A stretch of 32,301 nt of DNA from Phycisphaerales bacterium (GCA_009691805.1 SIAK01000024.1:1-32301); one strand, 5' to 3'; shown: positions 8,480 through 17,571, numbered from the stretch's first letter. Numbers and translations: made by a program. The notes: a model not told the origin generated them from the letters alone.

Positions 8480-10762
8480 ATGACAACGGACGGATTCGAC
8501 CCACTTGATTTTCGAACGCCTGCGCGCGCGCCTACACGTTCGATACACGCATCGGGAGCAACTCCGGATGCTGAACCTGATGCGGAGTTGTTGGAAGCGT
8601 TGACCGACGCGCAGCGCGCAGCGGTGCTGCACTTGGAAGGTCCTGCGCTCGTGCTCGCAGGTCCTGGCTCGGGAAAAACGCGCGTCATTACGCGGCGTAT
8701 TGCGTATCTCGTGAGCCGCGGTGTGAAGCCATGGCAGATTCTCGCGCTCACGTTTACGAACAAAGCTGCGGGCGAAATGCGCAATCGCGTTGAGCGATTG
8801 TTGCCGCGCGGACTCAGTAGCGGCCTTGTGGTGAGCACGTTTCACAGCTACTGCGCGAGCTTGCTGCGGCGTCATGGAGATCGCATCGGATTGCAAGCGG
8901 GCTTCTCGATCTACGACAGCGATGATCAGAAATCTACTATGAAAGCAGCGATTGAAGCGGCGGGGCTCACGACGAGCAATTGGACTCCTGCCTCGGTCCT
9001 CGCAGCCATCTCGGAACTCAAGAATCGTTTGCTCACGCCCGAGGAGTATCTGCTGGAAGCGGATGATTTTTGGACACGCTCGGTCGCGAAGGCGTACGTG
9101 CAGTATCAAGCGCTCTTGCATCGCTCCAACGCATGCGACTTCGATGATCTCTTGATGAAGAGCGCGCGACTCTTGCGCGACGACGCGGAAGTTCGCGCGC
9201 GCATGCAGGATCGTGCGCGCTTCATCCTGCTCGACGAGTATCAAGACACGAATCACGCGCAGTTCGTCATCGCTGCGACGCTCGCGAGTGAACATCGCAA
9301 TCTGCTCGTCGTGGGTGACCCTGATCAATCGATCTACGGCTGGCGCGGCGCGGATATCTCCAACATTCTCGACTTTGAAGAGCACTTCGCGGGCGCCGTC
9401 GTCTTGCCGCTGGGCGAAAATTTCCGTTCCACCGCAGCCATCGTGCGCGCCGCAGATGGTCTGATTCGCCACAACACCAAACGCCCACACAAGGATCTGC
9501 ACACCGCGCTTGAAGAAGGCGAAAAAGTTCGTGTCGTGCGCTGCCAAGACGAACACGATGAAGCGGATCAAGTCGCTGCGTTTTTCGAGGAACGACTTCG
9601 CGAGGGCGTGCCGTACAAATCGATGGCGGTGCTCTATCGCATGAACGCGCTCTCGCGTGTGCTCGAAGATGCGCTGCGACGACGGATGATTCCGTCGATC
9701 GTCGTGCGCGGCACTGCGTTCTACGATCGTAAGGAGATTAAGGACGCGATCGCGTACTTCCGAGTGCTGGCGAATCCGCGCGACGAAGTTTCGCTGCGCC
9801 GCATTGTCAATGTGCCTACGCGTGGCATCGGTCCAACGACCGTTCGCAAGATCGAAGCGTACGCGGCAGGCTCTGGTTATGGCATTTTCGAAGCACTCGC
9901 GATCGCGCCAGGCGCAGGAATCGTGAAGGGCAAGATCGGCGAAGCGGTGCACGCGTTTGCCGATCTTCTTCGAGGATTTCAGCGATCGATGGACGAGCGG
10001 CTTCCTGGCGACCTTGCAGATTTCGTGGGTGAAGTGCTCAAGCAAACCAAGCTTGATGAGTTTGTTGGCCGCGGCGGAGACGACGAAGCGGAGCGCGTGG
10101 CGAATCTCGACGAACTCGTTTCCGCAGCGCGCGAGTTTCAGATGATCGACGACCCCGATGTCACGCATCCGAGTTTGCGCACGGCTGTGTTCGCGTGGTT
10201 GGAATCCGTCGCACTCGTCGCCGATGCAGATGCGTTTGATCCTGATCGCGGCAGCGTGACGCTCATGACCTTGCATGCAGCGAAGGGTCTCGAGTTCGAC
10301 ACCGTTTGCGTTGTCGGGCTCGAGCACGGGCTGCTGCCGCACGCGCGCAGCGTCGAGAGCGACGATGCGCTTGAGGAAGAACGACGTTTGTTGTTCGTCG
10401 GCATGACGCGAGCCGAACGCGCGCTCATGGTGTCGAGTGCGGTCAGCCGTCAGGTGCGCGGAGTTCGACAAGCCACGATCGAAAGCGCGTTCTTGAAGGA
10501 GATTCCTGCGGACGCGACCCGAAAATCCGACCGATCGCCGACCTTCGATCGCATCGTCTATGACGAGCCCGAGGCGTTTTCTGATCTCGACCCTTCGGAA
10601 CTCTTTCCCATCGGCTGCAGCGTGAAACACCCCATTTTTGGCATCGGGAAAGTGGAATTCCTCGCGCGCGGATTCGGTGGAACGCGCGCAAGAATCGCGT
10701 TTCGTTCCGTCGGAACGAAGACGGTCATTGTCGAGCACGCCAAACTCTCGCGCGTGCAATGA
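8480..10762 (+). CDS. uvrD: UvrD/PcrA-type superfamily 1 DNA helicase
   Basis: This is an ATP-driven 3'-5' helicase of the UvrD/Rep/PcrA group. It acts in nucleotide excision and mismatch repair and removes proteins from DNA. All SF1A motifs are present: Q motif LTDAQRAAV (41-49), Walker A GPGSGKT (61-67), FTNKAAGEM (92-100), LLDEYQDTN (250-258), GDPDQSIYGWRGAD (279-292), ENFRST (313-318), TLHAAKGLEFD (about 596-606) and VGMTRAERAL. The C-terminus (about 708-756, VKHPIFGIGKVEF) is the Tudor-like domain by which PcrA/UvrD contact RNA polymerase. The 760-residue length is normal. The first 40 residues are a non-conserved, probably flexible extension. ATG 8480 is the first plausible start, but it has no clear ribosome site. 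The choice between the names uvrD and pcrA is arbitrary here. Confidence 0.95.
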   Translation: MTTDGFDPLDFRTPARAPTRSIHASGATPDAEPDAELLEALTDAQRAAVLHLEGPALVLAGPGSGKTRVITRRIAYLVSRGVKPWQILALTFTNKAAGEMRNRVERLLPRGLSSGLVVSTFHSYCASLLRRHGDRIGLQAGFSIYDSDDQKSTMKAAIEAAGLTTSNWTPASVLAAISELKNRLLTPEEYLLEADDFWTRSVAKAYVQYQALLHRSNACDFDDLLMKSARLLRDDAEVRARMQDRARFILLDEYQDTNHAQFVIAATLASEHRNLLVVGDPDQSIYGWRGADISNILDFEEHFAGAVVLPLGENFRSTAAIVRAADGLIRHNTKRPHKDLHTALEEGEKVRVVRCQDEHDEADQVAAFFEERLREGVPYKSMAVLYRMNALSRVLEDALRRRMIPSIVVRGTAFYDRKEIKDAIAYFRVLANPRDEVSLRRIVNVPTRGIGPTTVRKIEAYAAGSGYGIFEALAIAPGAGIVKGKIGEAVHAFADLLRGFQRSMDERLPGDLADFVGEVLKQTKLDEFVGRGGDDEAERVANLDELVSAAREFQMIDDPDVTHPSLRTAVFAWLESVALVADADAFDPDRGSVTLMTLHAAKGLEFDTVCVVGLEHGLLPHARSVESDDALEEERRLLFVGMTRAERALMVSSAVSRQVRGVRQATIESAFLKEIPADATRKSDRSPTFDRIVYDEPEAFSDLDPSELFPIGCSVKHPIFGIGKVEFLARGFGGTRARIAFRSVGTKTVIVEHAKLSRVQ

Positions 10763-10823
10763 GTTCCTCTTCCGCTTGCCAAGCGCGCTGAAGCGTGCGC
10801 TCGGAAACGCCGATGGCGTTGCT

Positions 10824-12275
10824 ATGCGGTCGTTCGATCTTGTTGTCATTGGTTCCGGACCCGCGGGCGAGAAAGCGGCGCTACAGGCGGCGTCGTTTGG
10901 TCGTCGCGTGGCGGTGATCGAAATGGAATCGCGTCCTGGTGGCGCGATGGTGAACACCGGCACGATCGCGTCGAAGGCACTCCGCGAAACTGCGCTCACC
11001 GCGAGCGCATTACGACGACGACCCATTCCAGGTTGGAGTCAGGGACCAGAACGCGATCGACTTTCGATGGCGCGCTTCATGGCGCGTCGCACGCTGGTGC
11101 AGATGGAAGAACACGATCGCATCGAAGCAGGCTTTGACGACGCAGGTATCGAGATGATGCGCGGTCGCGGTGCGATCCTTGACGCGCATTCGGTGGAAGT
11201 TACTGCGCCCGATGGTTCCACGGAAGTACTCGCCGCCGACTTCATCATGATTGCGACAGGGTCAAGCCCTGCGCGCGGAAAACAAGCGGATTTCTCGCAG
11301 CCTGGCGTTGTGGATGCGAACGGCATTCTCGAACTCGACTTCATGCCGCACTCGCTCGTCGTCATCGGCGGCGGCGTGATTGGCTGCGAGTACGCAAGCA
11401 TTTTCGCGGAGCTTGGCGTGGAAGTCACGCTCATCGAGCCTCGCGTGGGTCTCATGCGATTTCTTGACGTTGATGTGCGTGGCGTGTTGGAAGCGGGGAT
11501 GTGCGATGCGGGCATCGCATTTCGATTTGGACTCACCGTGGCAAGTGTGCGCGCGAGTGACGCAGAGGCTTGCGCGCGGAGCGGCATGCAACTCTTGACC
11601 ACGGAACTTTCCGATGGGACATGTTTGCAAAGCGAGTGCGTGCTCTGGAGCCTCGGTCGCCAGGGGAATACGTGGAATCTCGGGTTGGATCGCGTGGGTG
11701 TGACGCCTGATGATCGCGGCAATCTCTCGGTCGACCGAGAGTATCGAACGACCTGTCCCAGCATTTTCGCAGGCGGCGACGTGATTGGATTTCCTGCGCT
11801 CGCGTCGACAAGCATGGAGCAAGGTCGGATTGCCGCGTGCCGCATGTTCAACATCCCCTTTCGGAGTGACCTTGCGGCGACGATTCCCATCGGTATCTAC
11901 ACGATTCCTGCAGTCGCGGCGGTTGGCAAGACGCAAGAAGAGGCGATCGCTGCTGGGCTCGATGTCGTGACGGGCTGCGGCTACTACCGCAACAATCCGC
12001 GCGGTCGCATGCTCGGCGATGATCGTGGGATTCTCAAAGCAGTCTTCGATCGCGCGACGAAACGACTCGTGGGTGTGAGCATCGTCGGCGAAGATGCAAC
12101 GGAACTTGTGCATCTCGCGCAGTGGGCCATCGCGAGCGGACACGGCATCGACTTCCTTGTCGAGACGTGCTTCAACTATCCATCGTTGAGCGATCTCTAC
12201 AAAGACGCAGCCTATGACGCGATACGCGCGCTTGCAGTTGCAGCGGAGGATGCCACGACACGCAAAGCTGCGTGA
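10824..12275 (+). CDS. sthA: SthA-like FAD pyridine nucleotide oxidoreductase lacking redox cysteines
   Basis: The protein belongs to the dihydrolipoamide-dehydrogenase-like flavoproteins and is closest in motif to the soluble NAD(P)+ transhydrogenase SthA, which moves hydride between NADPH and NAD+. Visible features are FAD-binding GSGPAG (10-15), a second Rossmann fold (VVIGGGVIGCEYAS, about 174-187), a FAD-closing FAGGDV segment, and the SthA-type FNYPSLSDLYKDAAYDA near residue 449, where disulfide reductases have a catalytic His-Glu. The active-site segment reads GGAMVNTGTIASKAL. Met42 and Thr47 stand where a disulfide reductase has its two Cys, and Ala49 replaces the usual Pro, so lipoamide, glutathione or mercuric reduction is unlikely. 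Length 483 fits. ATG 10824 starts right at the FAD fold. The frame is open further upstream, but that would overlap uvrD. Confidence 0.82.
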   Translation: MRSFDLVVIGSGPAGEKAALQAASFGRRVAVIEMESRPGGAMVNTGTIASKALRETALTASALRRRPIPGWSQGPERDRLSMARFMARRTLVQMEEHDRIEAGFDDAGIEMMRGRGAILDAHSVEVTAPDGSTEVLAADFIMIATGSSPARGKQADFSQPGVVDANGILELDFMPHSLVVIGGGVIGCEYASIFAELGVEVTLIEPRVGLMRFLDVDVRGVLEAGMCDAGIAFRFGLTVASVRASDAEACARSGMQLLTTELSDGTCLQSECVLWSLGRQGNTWNLGLDRVGVTPDDRGNLSVDREYRTTCPSIFAGGDVIGFPALASTSMEQGRIAACRMFNIPFRSDLAATIPIGIYTIPAVAAVGKTQEEAIAAGLDVVTGCGYYRNNPRGRMLGDDRGILKAVFDRATKRLVGVSIVGEDATELVHLAQWAIASGHGIDFLVETCFNYPSLSDLYKDAAYDAIRALAVAAEDATTRKAA

Positions 12276-12293
12276 CGCGCGCTCTTGCTGGTC

Positions 12294-14390
12294 TTACTTG
12301 CACACGCCGGTTTGCCACATCACGAAACTCCACTGATCCACTTCATCACGAATGCGGAGTGCGAGCGGCTTGCCTTGACCGTGTCCAGCATCGCGATCGA
12401 CCCACAGCAGAATCGGCTCCGTCGCCAAATCATTCGCTGAATCCCGCTGCAACTTCGCGGCAAACTTGCGCGCATGCAAAGGATGGACGCGCGAATCATT
12501 CTCGCCGGCAGTAATCAGCAGCGCGGGATACTTGATGCTCGACTTGATGTTGTGGTAGGGCGAGTACGCGTACAACGTCGCGAATGCTTCCATATCTTCA
12601 CTCGACCCGTACTCAGGAACCCAGTAGCGCGCGATGAGGAATTGGTGATAGCGCACCATGTCGAGCAGCGGAACAGCAACGATTGCCGCAGAGAAAAGAT
12701 CTGGTCGCTGTGTTGCCGCAACACCCGTCAGCAGTCCGCCATTGGAACCACCTTCAATCGCAAGGCGCGCGCTCTGCGTGTACTTGTTTTCGATGAGCCA
12801 CTCTGCGCACGCATAGAAGTCATCGAACACATTCTGCTTCTTTGCCTGCATGCCCGCAGCATGCCAATCTTCGCCGTACTCGCCACCGCCGCGAAGATTC
12901 GCAACAACATAGACGCCGCCTTGCTCAAGCCAAGGCACGATGGTGGGGTTGAAACTTGGCGTGAGTGAAACGTTGAAGCCACCGTAGGCGTAGAGCAAGG
13001 TCGGGTTGTTGCCGTCAAGTACCAGGTCGCGTTTACGAACGATGAACATCGGAACCTGCGTTCCATCCGGACTCGTCGCGCGCTTCTGCTCCACGAGGTA
13101 CTTCGAGAGATCACTCGGAACGGAAGTCTTCGCCCACTCCGTGAGCTTCGGATGATGCACATTCGTCGCGAAAATCGTCGGCGCAGCGTCGTAACTGGTG
13201 TACTGCACGAACGCGTCGGCGCGCTTGATGTCGGTCGAGATCGACGCAGTGCCCAGACCAGGCAGCGTGATGCCGCCCTGTGAAGTGCCGTCTATCGCGA
13301 ACCGTTCAAACTGCGTGCAGACATCTTTGGAATAGGTGACAACGATCGAGTCTTTCGCGAAAGAAACGCGATCCATCACCATGTCATTGCGTTCAGCAAT
13401 CGTGGTCTTCCACGCAGCACGCTCCGGGTGATGCAGGTTGATCGCCATCACGCTGCCTTTAGGCGTGCCGAAACTCATCGTGATGTAGAGCGTGTCGCCG
13501 ATCGTGTCGATCGGTTCGAATCGACCATCGATACCTTCCGCGAGCACGGTCTTCTTGAGTTCGCCTGTCTTCAACCACAGATCCATCGGCGCGATCCACA
13601 GATCATTCGCCTGCCAGCCTTTGGAAAGCGTGCCGATGATCCACTTGCCATCGCTGCTTGGAGCGGAACTTGGAATCTCGCTTGGTGTCGTCTGCTTCTC
13701 GAGAACCTTGTCGGTCGCAGGATCATTGCCGAGGACGTGGTAGCGCGTCTCGCGCGAGTATGGATCCTTCGCGTCACGTAAACCACTATAAAAGAAGCTC
13801 TTTCCCTCAGGCATCCAGCCTGAGAGTTGCACTTTGCCCGTGATCGCATCCGTGAGTGCCTTGCCCGAAGCAATGTCGAGCACATGCAGCTCGCTCATTT
13901 CACTGCCTTGCCGCGAGGTGCCGTAGGCGAGCAATGTTCCTTGTTCGTTAGGCTGCGACCAATCGAGACTCGTAAGTCCCTTCGCATCCATCGCGTTCAC
14001 ATCGAGCAGCGTGCGAGCATCCGCGGTCAACGACGCGCGGAACATCACGACAGGTTGATTCTGCGTGCCGAGACGCTGGCGATAGACGATGCCCGCATCG
14101 GTCATCGTGGGAAGTCCAATCGATCCCAGTGTCATCCACGGCTCGAGCGCACTTGCGAGCGCACTGCGGCAGGAGAGCGCTTCGAGAGTCGCGCGCGTCG
14201 CGTCGTTCTGTGTCGTCGTCCACGCGGCAACATCAGCCGAGTCCTTCTCGAGTGACTCCAACCAGCGGTATTCATCGGTGATTTCGACACCATGCACCGT
14301 TTCGACAACCGGCACTTCTTTGGTTGGCGGTACCACGGCGGCGAGCAGAATCGATGCAGGAAGAACGCAGACGAGTGTGAGAAGTGTCAT
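12294..14390 (-). CDS. Prolyl oligopeptidase family (S9A) serine peptidase, exported
   Basis: This serine peptidase should cleave short peptides after proline. The 698 residues divide into a signal peptide (MTLLTLVCVLPASILLAAVV, 1-20), the family N-terminal segment (TKEVPVVETVHGVEITDEYRWLE type), a seven-bladed propeller that limits substrate size, and a C-terminal alpha/beta hydrolase. The triad is visible as Ser549 in GGSNGG, Asp632 in ENDSRVHP and His670 in DAGHGQGKP. I chose ATG 14390 because it begins a clean signal peptide. An in-frame GTG at 14411, next to the map stop, would add seven polar residues. The gene follows map on the same strand, so co-transcription is likely. Export suggests periplasmic peptide breakdown for nutrition. 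Confidence 0.93.
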   Translation of the reverse strand: MTLLTLVCVLPASILLAAVVPPTKEVPVVETVHGVEITDEYRWLESLEKDSADVAAWTTTQNDATRATLEALSCRSALASALEPWMTLGSIGLPTMTDAGIVYRQRLGTQNQPVVMFRASLTADARTLLDVNAMDAKGLTSLDWSQPNEQGTLLAYGTSRQGSEMSELHVLDIASGKALTDAITGKVQLSGWMPEGKSFFYSGLRDAKDPYSRETRYHVLGNDPATDKVLEKQTTPSEIPSSAPSSDGKWIIGTLSKGWQANDLWIAPMDLWLKTGELKKTVLAEGIDGRFEPIDTIGDTLYITMSFGTPKGSVMAINLHHPERAAWKTTIAERNDMVMDRVSFAKDSIVVTYSKDVCTQFERFAIDGTSQGGITLPGLGTASISTDIKRADAFVQYTSYDAAPTIFATNVHHPKLTEWAKTSVPSDLSKYLVEQKRATSPDGTQVPMFIVRKRDLVLDGNNPTLLYAYGGFNVSLTPSFNPTIVPWLEQGGVYVVANLRGGGEYGEDWHAAGMQAKKQNVFDDFYACAEWLIENKYTQSARLAIEGGSNGGLLTGVAATQRPDLFSAAIVAVPLLDMVRYHQFLIARYWVPEYGSSEDMEAFATLYAYSPYHNIKSSIKYPALLITAGENDSRVHPLHARKFAAKLQRDSANDLATEPILLWVDRDAGHGQGKPLALRIRDEVDQWSFVMWQTGVCK

Positions 14391-14411
14391 GGTGTATTCG
14401 TTTCGTTGCAC

Positions 14412-15224
14412 TTAACCGACAACATCGGGAAGATCGAAGAGCCCCGCAGTCAAATTGACGGGACCGCTTTCTTGGATGAGAACATCTGCTTCGTAATGCA
14501 CGCTCAAACATCCATCGGCAGTGACGATCGGCCATTGTCGATCGACCTGTTTGGTTTCCGAAGTACTGACTGCCAACATCGGTTCGATCGCGACAAGCAT
14601 GCCCACGCGCACACTCTTGTACGCCTCTGGCCATTCGCCTGGGTAACTCGGCACGACATTGGAAATGTAGGGCGGTGCGTGCAAATCTTTGCCGTAGCCA
14701 TGACCGCCGAGTCCGCGCACGAGCGCAAACTTGCACTCGCGTTCGACGTGCCCTTGCACAGCCTTCGCAAAATCAAGCAGCGGGCGACCTGGTTGCAGTG
14801 CAGCAATGCCGCGCCGCAGTGACTCTTTGCCTGCTTCCATGAGCGCGGTCGAAAGTTTGTCGCGTTCAAGAATCGCATACGTCCATGCCGCGTCGCCGAT
14901 CCATCCCGCGTGCTGAACGCCGATGTCAATCGAGAAGAGGTCGCCGCGTTGCAGACGTCGCGTCGACATCTCATGCGTGCCGTGCACGATGCAATCATTC
15001 ACAGAGAGGCACGAGTGGCTCGGAAACGGCGGAAGTCCCTTGATGTGATAGCCCAAGAAGCAACTCGGTGCGTGCAAATCATCAAGAGTATTCGCGACGA
15101 AGCGATCGACTTCTGCGAGCGTCTGACCTTCGCGCAGAAACTTCGCGAGTCGCCGGTGCGTTTCGACAACGCATTCCGCTGCCTTGGTCGCACCTTCAAT
15201 ATCTTGTGGGCTAGTCACCAACAT
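14412..15224 (-). CDS. map: Type I methionine aminopeptidase
   Basis: This cytoplasmic enzyme removes the N-terminal Met from new proteins and is normally essential. The five metal ligands of the pita-bread fold are all visible: Asp100 (FSIDIGV), Asp111 (WIGDAAW), His175 (GGHGYGKDLH), Glu214 (AIEPML) and Glu245 (HYEADVLI). The conserved substrate-site His81 is in NDCIVHG. The 270 residues match the short bacterial type I form, with no N-terminal zinc-finger extension. The ATG at 15224 gives the standard start but has no clear ribosome site. hutI ends 27 bases upstream and the prolyl oligopeptidase starts 21 bases downstream, forming a compact minus-strand run. Some bacteria have more than one map copy, so this one may not be the only one. 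Confidence 0.94.
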   Translation of the reverse strand: MLVTSPQDIEGATKAAECVVETHRRLAKFLREGQTLAEVDRFVANTLDDLHAPSCFLGYHIKGLPPFPSHSCLSVNDCIVHGTHEMSTRRLQRGDLFSIDIGVQHAGWIGDAAWTYAILERDKLSTALMEAGKESLRRGIAALQPGRPLLDFAKAVQGHVERECKFALVRGLGGHGYGKDLHAPPYISNVVPSYPGEWPEAYKSVRVGMLVAIEPMLAVSTSETKQVDRQWPIVTADGCLSVHYEADVLIQESGPVNLTAGLFDLPDVVG

Positions 15225-15251
15225 GGGTTGGGCACTGTACTCCGAGCGCGC

Positions 15252-16592
15252 TTAGACGAGGCTTTCACGGAGACCGTTGGACCCCGTAATAACTCGACCG
15301 CCGAGGATCACCGTTTCAGGTTCCGCGCTGCCGTATTCGTAGGCGAGTGCGCGTTCATCTTGCGTTGGAAGGATGATGCAATCGCTGCGATATCCCTGCG
15401 CGAGCGCACCACATTGCGTTTCAAGCCCGAGCGCTGCGGCTGCATTCCAGGTCGCGGCGCAAATGCTCTCGCTATGCGTGAATTGCAAGAAGCGCGTCGC
15501 GAGCGCGATGATGAGCGGCATTGAGAAGAACGGGCTTGAACCTGGATTGCAATTGGTCGCGATCGCGGGTGCGCCGCCTTGCGCGATGAATCGTCGAGCA
15601 TCCGCAAATCGCAAATCGAGATGCATACCACTGCCCGGAAGAAAGATGCCCACCGCGTGACTCGCAGCAGCGTGCGCGAGTTCGCCCGCAGTGGAAGCTT
15701 CGAGATGCGCAACACTGCGCACACCGAGCGCGAGCGCTTGCGAAAGAAAACCGAGGGCGTTGAATTGATCGACATGCACCGAGCAAGGCATGCCGAGCGC
15801 GCGCGCTGCGGTGAAGAGTTCCGCGCATTGCTGCGGGCTCCAAGCAGATCGCTCGCAGAACGCATCGCACTGCAGTTTTCCAAATCGTGCGACCACGCGA
15901 GGAAGCATCGCGATACACGCAGAAGGCCACGCTTCGTTGTCGCTAGGAATCGCGTGCGCACCGAGAAATGTAGGCACAATCGGCGGCATCCAATCGGCAT
16001 CCATCGCGGCAACGCGCGTGATCGCGTCGAGCATGCGCAACTCCGCATCTTCAGAAAGTCCATAGCCGCTCTTCACTTCCACCGCGCCGGTTCCCTTCGC
16101 GCGCATGCGTGCGAGGTGCGTGGTCAGGGTGTGTGCGAGCGCATCCGTCGAACTTGCTCGGACTGCGCGCACCGTCGATATGATGCCGCCGCCACACGCG
16201 AGAATGTCGAGATACTCGCGACCAGCAAGTCGCATCGCAGTTTCGTCGTAGCGTTCACCCGCCCAGCATGCGTGCGTGTGGCAATCGATAAACGCAGGCA
16301 TGACGACATTGCCGTGCGCGTTGATGCGACGCGCACCCACAACTTCATTCCACTTCGCGTCGACTTCTCCAGCGCCGAGAGCGGCGATTCGACCGTCCAT
16401 ACTGACGAGCCATCCGCGTTCAATGATCGAAAGATCACGGAGGCGTTCACCGCGACGAGGTCCGTGCTCGCCGTGCTGTGGCGCGAGCGTGACGAGTCGA
16501 GCATTCTCGATCAGAGACGCGCGCGGAGGAAGCGTTGAAGTCGGTCGCACGCGCGGATTGTGGCATAATTGTGCGAGTCTGCTAGGCTGCAT
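15252..16592 (-). CDS. hutI: Imidazolonepropionase (histidine degradation)
   Basis: This amidohydrolase-family metalloenzyme hydrolyses imidazolone-5-propionate to N-formimino-glutamate, the third step of histidine breakdown. Visible signatures are the metal-binding DCHTHACWAG (His105, His107), EVKSGYGL (172-179), FLGAHA (209-214), a later SVHVDQF and HLEAS, and TNCNPGSSP near the C-terminus, which is characteristic of HutI. The length of 446 is slightly above the usual 400-420 because about 25 residues precede the conserved IENARLV. A GTG at 16550 (residue 15) is an equally good start. No hutH, hutU or hutG lies in the window, so the rest of the pathway must be elsewhere or missing. The start faces the SixA-like gene, and the two share a very short divergent promoter region. 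Confidence 0.9.
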   Translation of the reverse strand: MQPSRLAQLCHNPRVRPTSTLPPRASLIENARLVTLAPQHGEHGPRRGERLRDLSIIERGWLVSMDGRIAALGAGEVDAKWNEVVGARRINAHGNVVMPAFIDCHTHACWAGERYDETAMRLAGREYLDILACGGGIISTVRAVRASSTDALAHTLTTHLARMRAKGTGAVEVKSGYGLSEDAELRMLDAITRVAAMDADWMPPIVPTFLGAHAIPSDNEAWPSACIAMLPRVVARFGKLQCDAFCERSAWSPQQCAELFTAARALGMPCSVHVDQFNALGFLSQALALGVRSVAHLEASTAGELAHAAASHAVGIFLPGSGMHLDLRFADARRFIAQGGAPAIATNCNPGSSPFFSMPLIIALATRFLQFTHSESICAATWNAAAALGLETQCGALAQGYRSDCIILPTQDERALAYEYGSAEPETVILGGRVITGSNGLRESLV

Positions 16593-16605
16593 CCATTGAT
16601 CGGAG
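16564..16605 (+). promoter_or_regulatory. Likely -10 element and ribosome site for the SixA-like gene
   Basis: GGCATAATTG contains CATAAT at 16564-16569, one base off the -10 consensus, followed by GGAG at 16602-16605, ten bases before the ATG at 16616. No good -35 is seen at the usual spacing. If hutI starts at its ATG (16592), this promoter lies inside its first codons on the other strand. If hutI starts at the GTG (16550), it lies upstream of both genes. Confidence 0.35.
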
Positions 16606-16615
16606 ACTCATTCCC

Positions 16616-17143
16616 ATGCGATTGATCCTTGTTCGACATGCAAGAGCCTTTGAGCGTGATGGCGCCGCGTGGCCCGACGATGCGAAGCGCCCTCTGGTTG
16701 CCGAAGGGCGCAAGGCATTCATACGGCTTGCGCGAAAATTGAAGCGTGTCGTGCGCGAGGTCGATCTTGTCGAGGCAAGTAGTTTCACCCGCGCATGGCA
16801 GACCGCGCAGTTGTTGCAAGAAGAAACAGGCTGGCCGAAGCCCGTTCGATTTGAACTGCTCGAGATTGAAGAGGAGTCCGCAAGTCCGCCCCAAGGTGTT
16901 GATCAGATCGAGCGACTCGTCTGCGCAGCCTCGGCGCTGCGTGCGATGGGAACAGTCGCGTGGATCGGCCATGAACCGACACTGAGCGAGCTGATCTCGC
17001 GGCTCGTGGTTGGCGACGCGAGCGCGAACATTGTGGCGATGCGCAAAGGCGCAATCGTGTCGCTGAATCTTTCCTTTCCGCGAGAAGCCAACAGTGAGCC
17101 AAGCGCGCGCATCGAGTGGATGATGCACCCGAAAGCGTGCTGA
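16616..17143 (+). CDS. sixA: SixA-type histidine phosphatase
   Basis: This is a small branch-2-like member of the histidine phosphatase (phosphoglycerate mutase) superfamily, resembling SixA, which dephosphorylates phosphohistidine on signalling or phosphotransfer proteins. LVRHARA (5-11) holds catalytic Arg7 and His8. The second part of the phosphate pocket is SSFTRAWQTA (55-64) with Arg59, and the second catalytic His119 is in WIGHEPTL. The length of 175 residues is typical for SixA. The ATG has GGAG ten bases upstream. A STAS-domain gene follows 18 bases later on the same strand, so a shared transcript and a role in phosphorylation-dependent signalling are plausible. The true substrate cannot be read from sequence; small-molecule phosphatases use the same fold. 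Confidence 0.85.
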   Translation: MRLILVRHARAFERDGAAWPDDAKRPLVAEGRKAFIRLARKLKRVVREVDLVEASSFTRAWQTAQLLQEETGWPKPVRFELLEIEEESASPPQGVDQIERLVCAASALRAMGTVAWIGHEPTLSELISRLVVGDASANIVAMRKGAIVSLNLSFPREANSEPSARIEWMMHPKAC

Positions 17144-17161
17144 ACGGATAGGATCCAACGC

Positions 17162-17545
17162 ATGTCGAGTGAGATCCTCCCGCCATCGAAAAAGACGCAA
17201 TTCACCGAGGTCGAATACCGGCCGAGTTGCCTCATTGTGAAACTTGTTGGGCCGTCGATCGGGCAACGCGAGTCGCCGATCGTTGTCAACGAGGTGGAGC
17301 CGTACATCGCGCAAGCGGGCGCGAATCTCAAGCGATTTGTGCTCGATCTATCGAGCGTCAACTTCATGAGCAGCATGGGAATCGGTGCAGCGGTCGCGTT
17401 TCGCAACAAGGCTGCCGCACATGGCGCGACTACGATTCTCTACGGGATGAGCCCCGAACTTGGCAAGATGCTCGCACTCATGCGCATCGATCGACTCTAC
17501 AAGATCGCCGCCAACGAAGCGGAGCTACGAAAGTTGCTGGCGTGA
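17162..17545 (+). CDS. STAS-domain protein, anti-sigma factor antagonist type
   Basis: This is a stand-alone STAS domain of 127 residues, like SpoIIAA/RsbV, which bind anti-sigma factors or partner switches depending on phosphorylation of one Ser. The key strand-loop reads VLDLSSVNFMSSMGIGAAV (60-78), and Ser70 or Ser71 is in the position of the regulatory Ser. A C-terminal helix (GKMLALMRIDRLYKIAANEAEL) matches the end of the fold. The first 14 residues are a polar extension. It follows the SixA-like phosphatase closely on the same strand. No cognate kinase or anti-sigma gene lies in this window, so the partner is unknown. Confidence 0.85.
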   Translation: MSSEILPPSKKTQFTEVEYRPSCLIVKLVGPSIGQRESPIVVNEVEPYIAQAGANLKRFVLDLSSVNFMSSMGIGAAVAFRNKAAAHGATTILYGMSPELGKMLALMRIDRLYKIAANEAELRKLLA

Positions 17546-17571
17546 GCCACTTGCTTGCGCGCGGTGCGCGA

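Noticed and set aside
8099-11026. 975-codon open frame on the minus strand across uvrD
   Set aside because: It covers the uvrD helicase motifs on the other strand, with repetitive Arg-rich composition. A shadow of the real gene.
10824-12275. Annotation as dihydrolipoamide dehydrogenase or mercuric reductase
   Set aside because: Both cysteines of the redox disulfide are absent and the C-terminal His-Glu site is replaced by the SthA-type FNYP segment.
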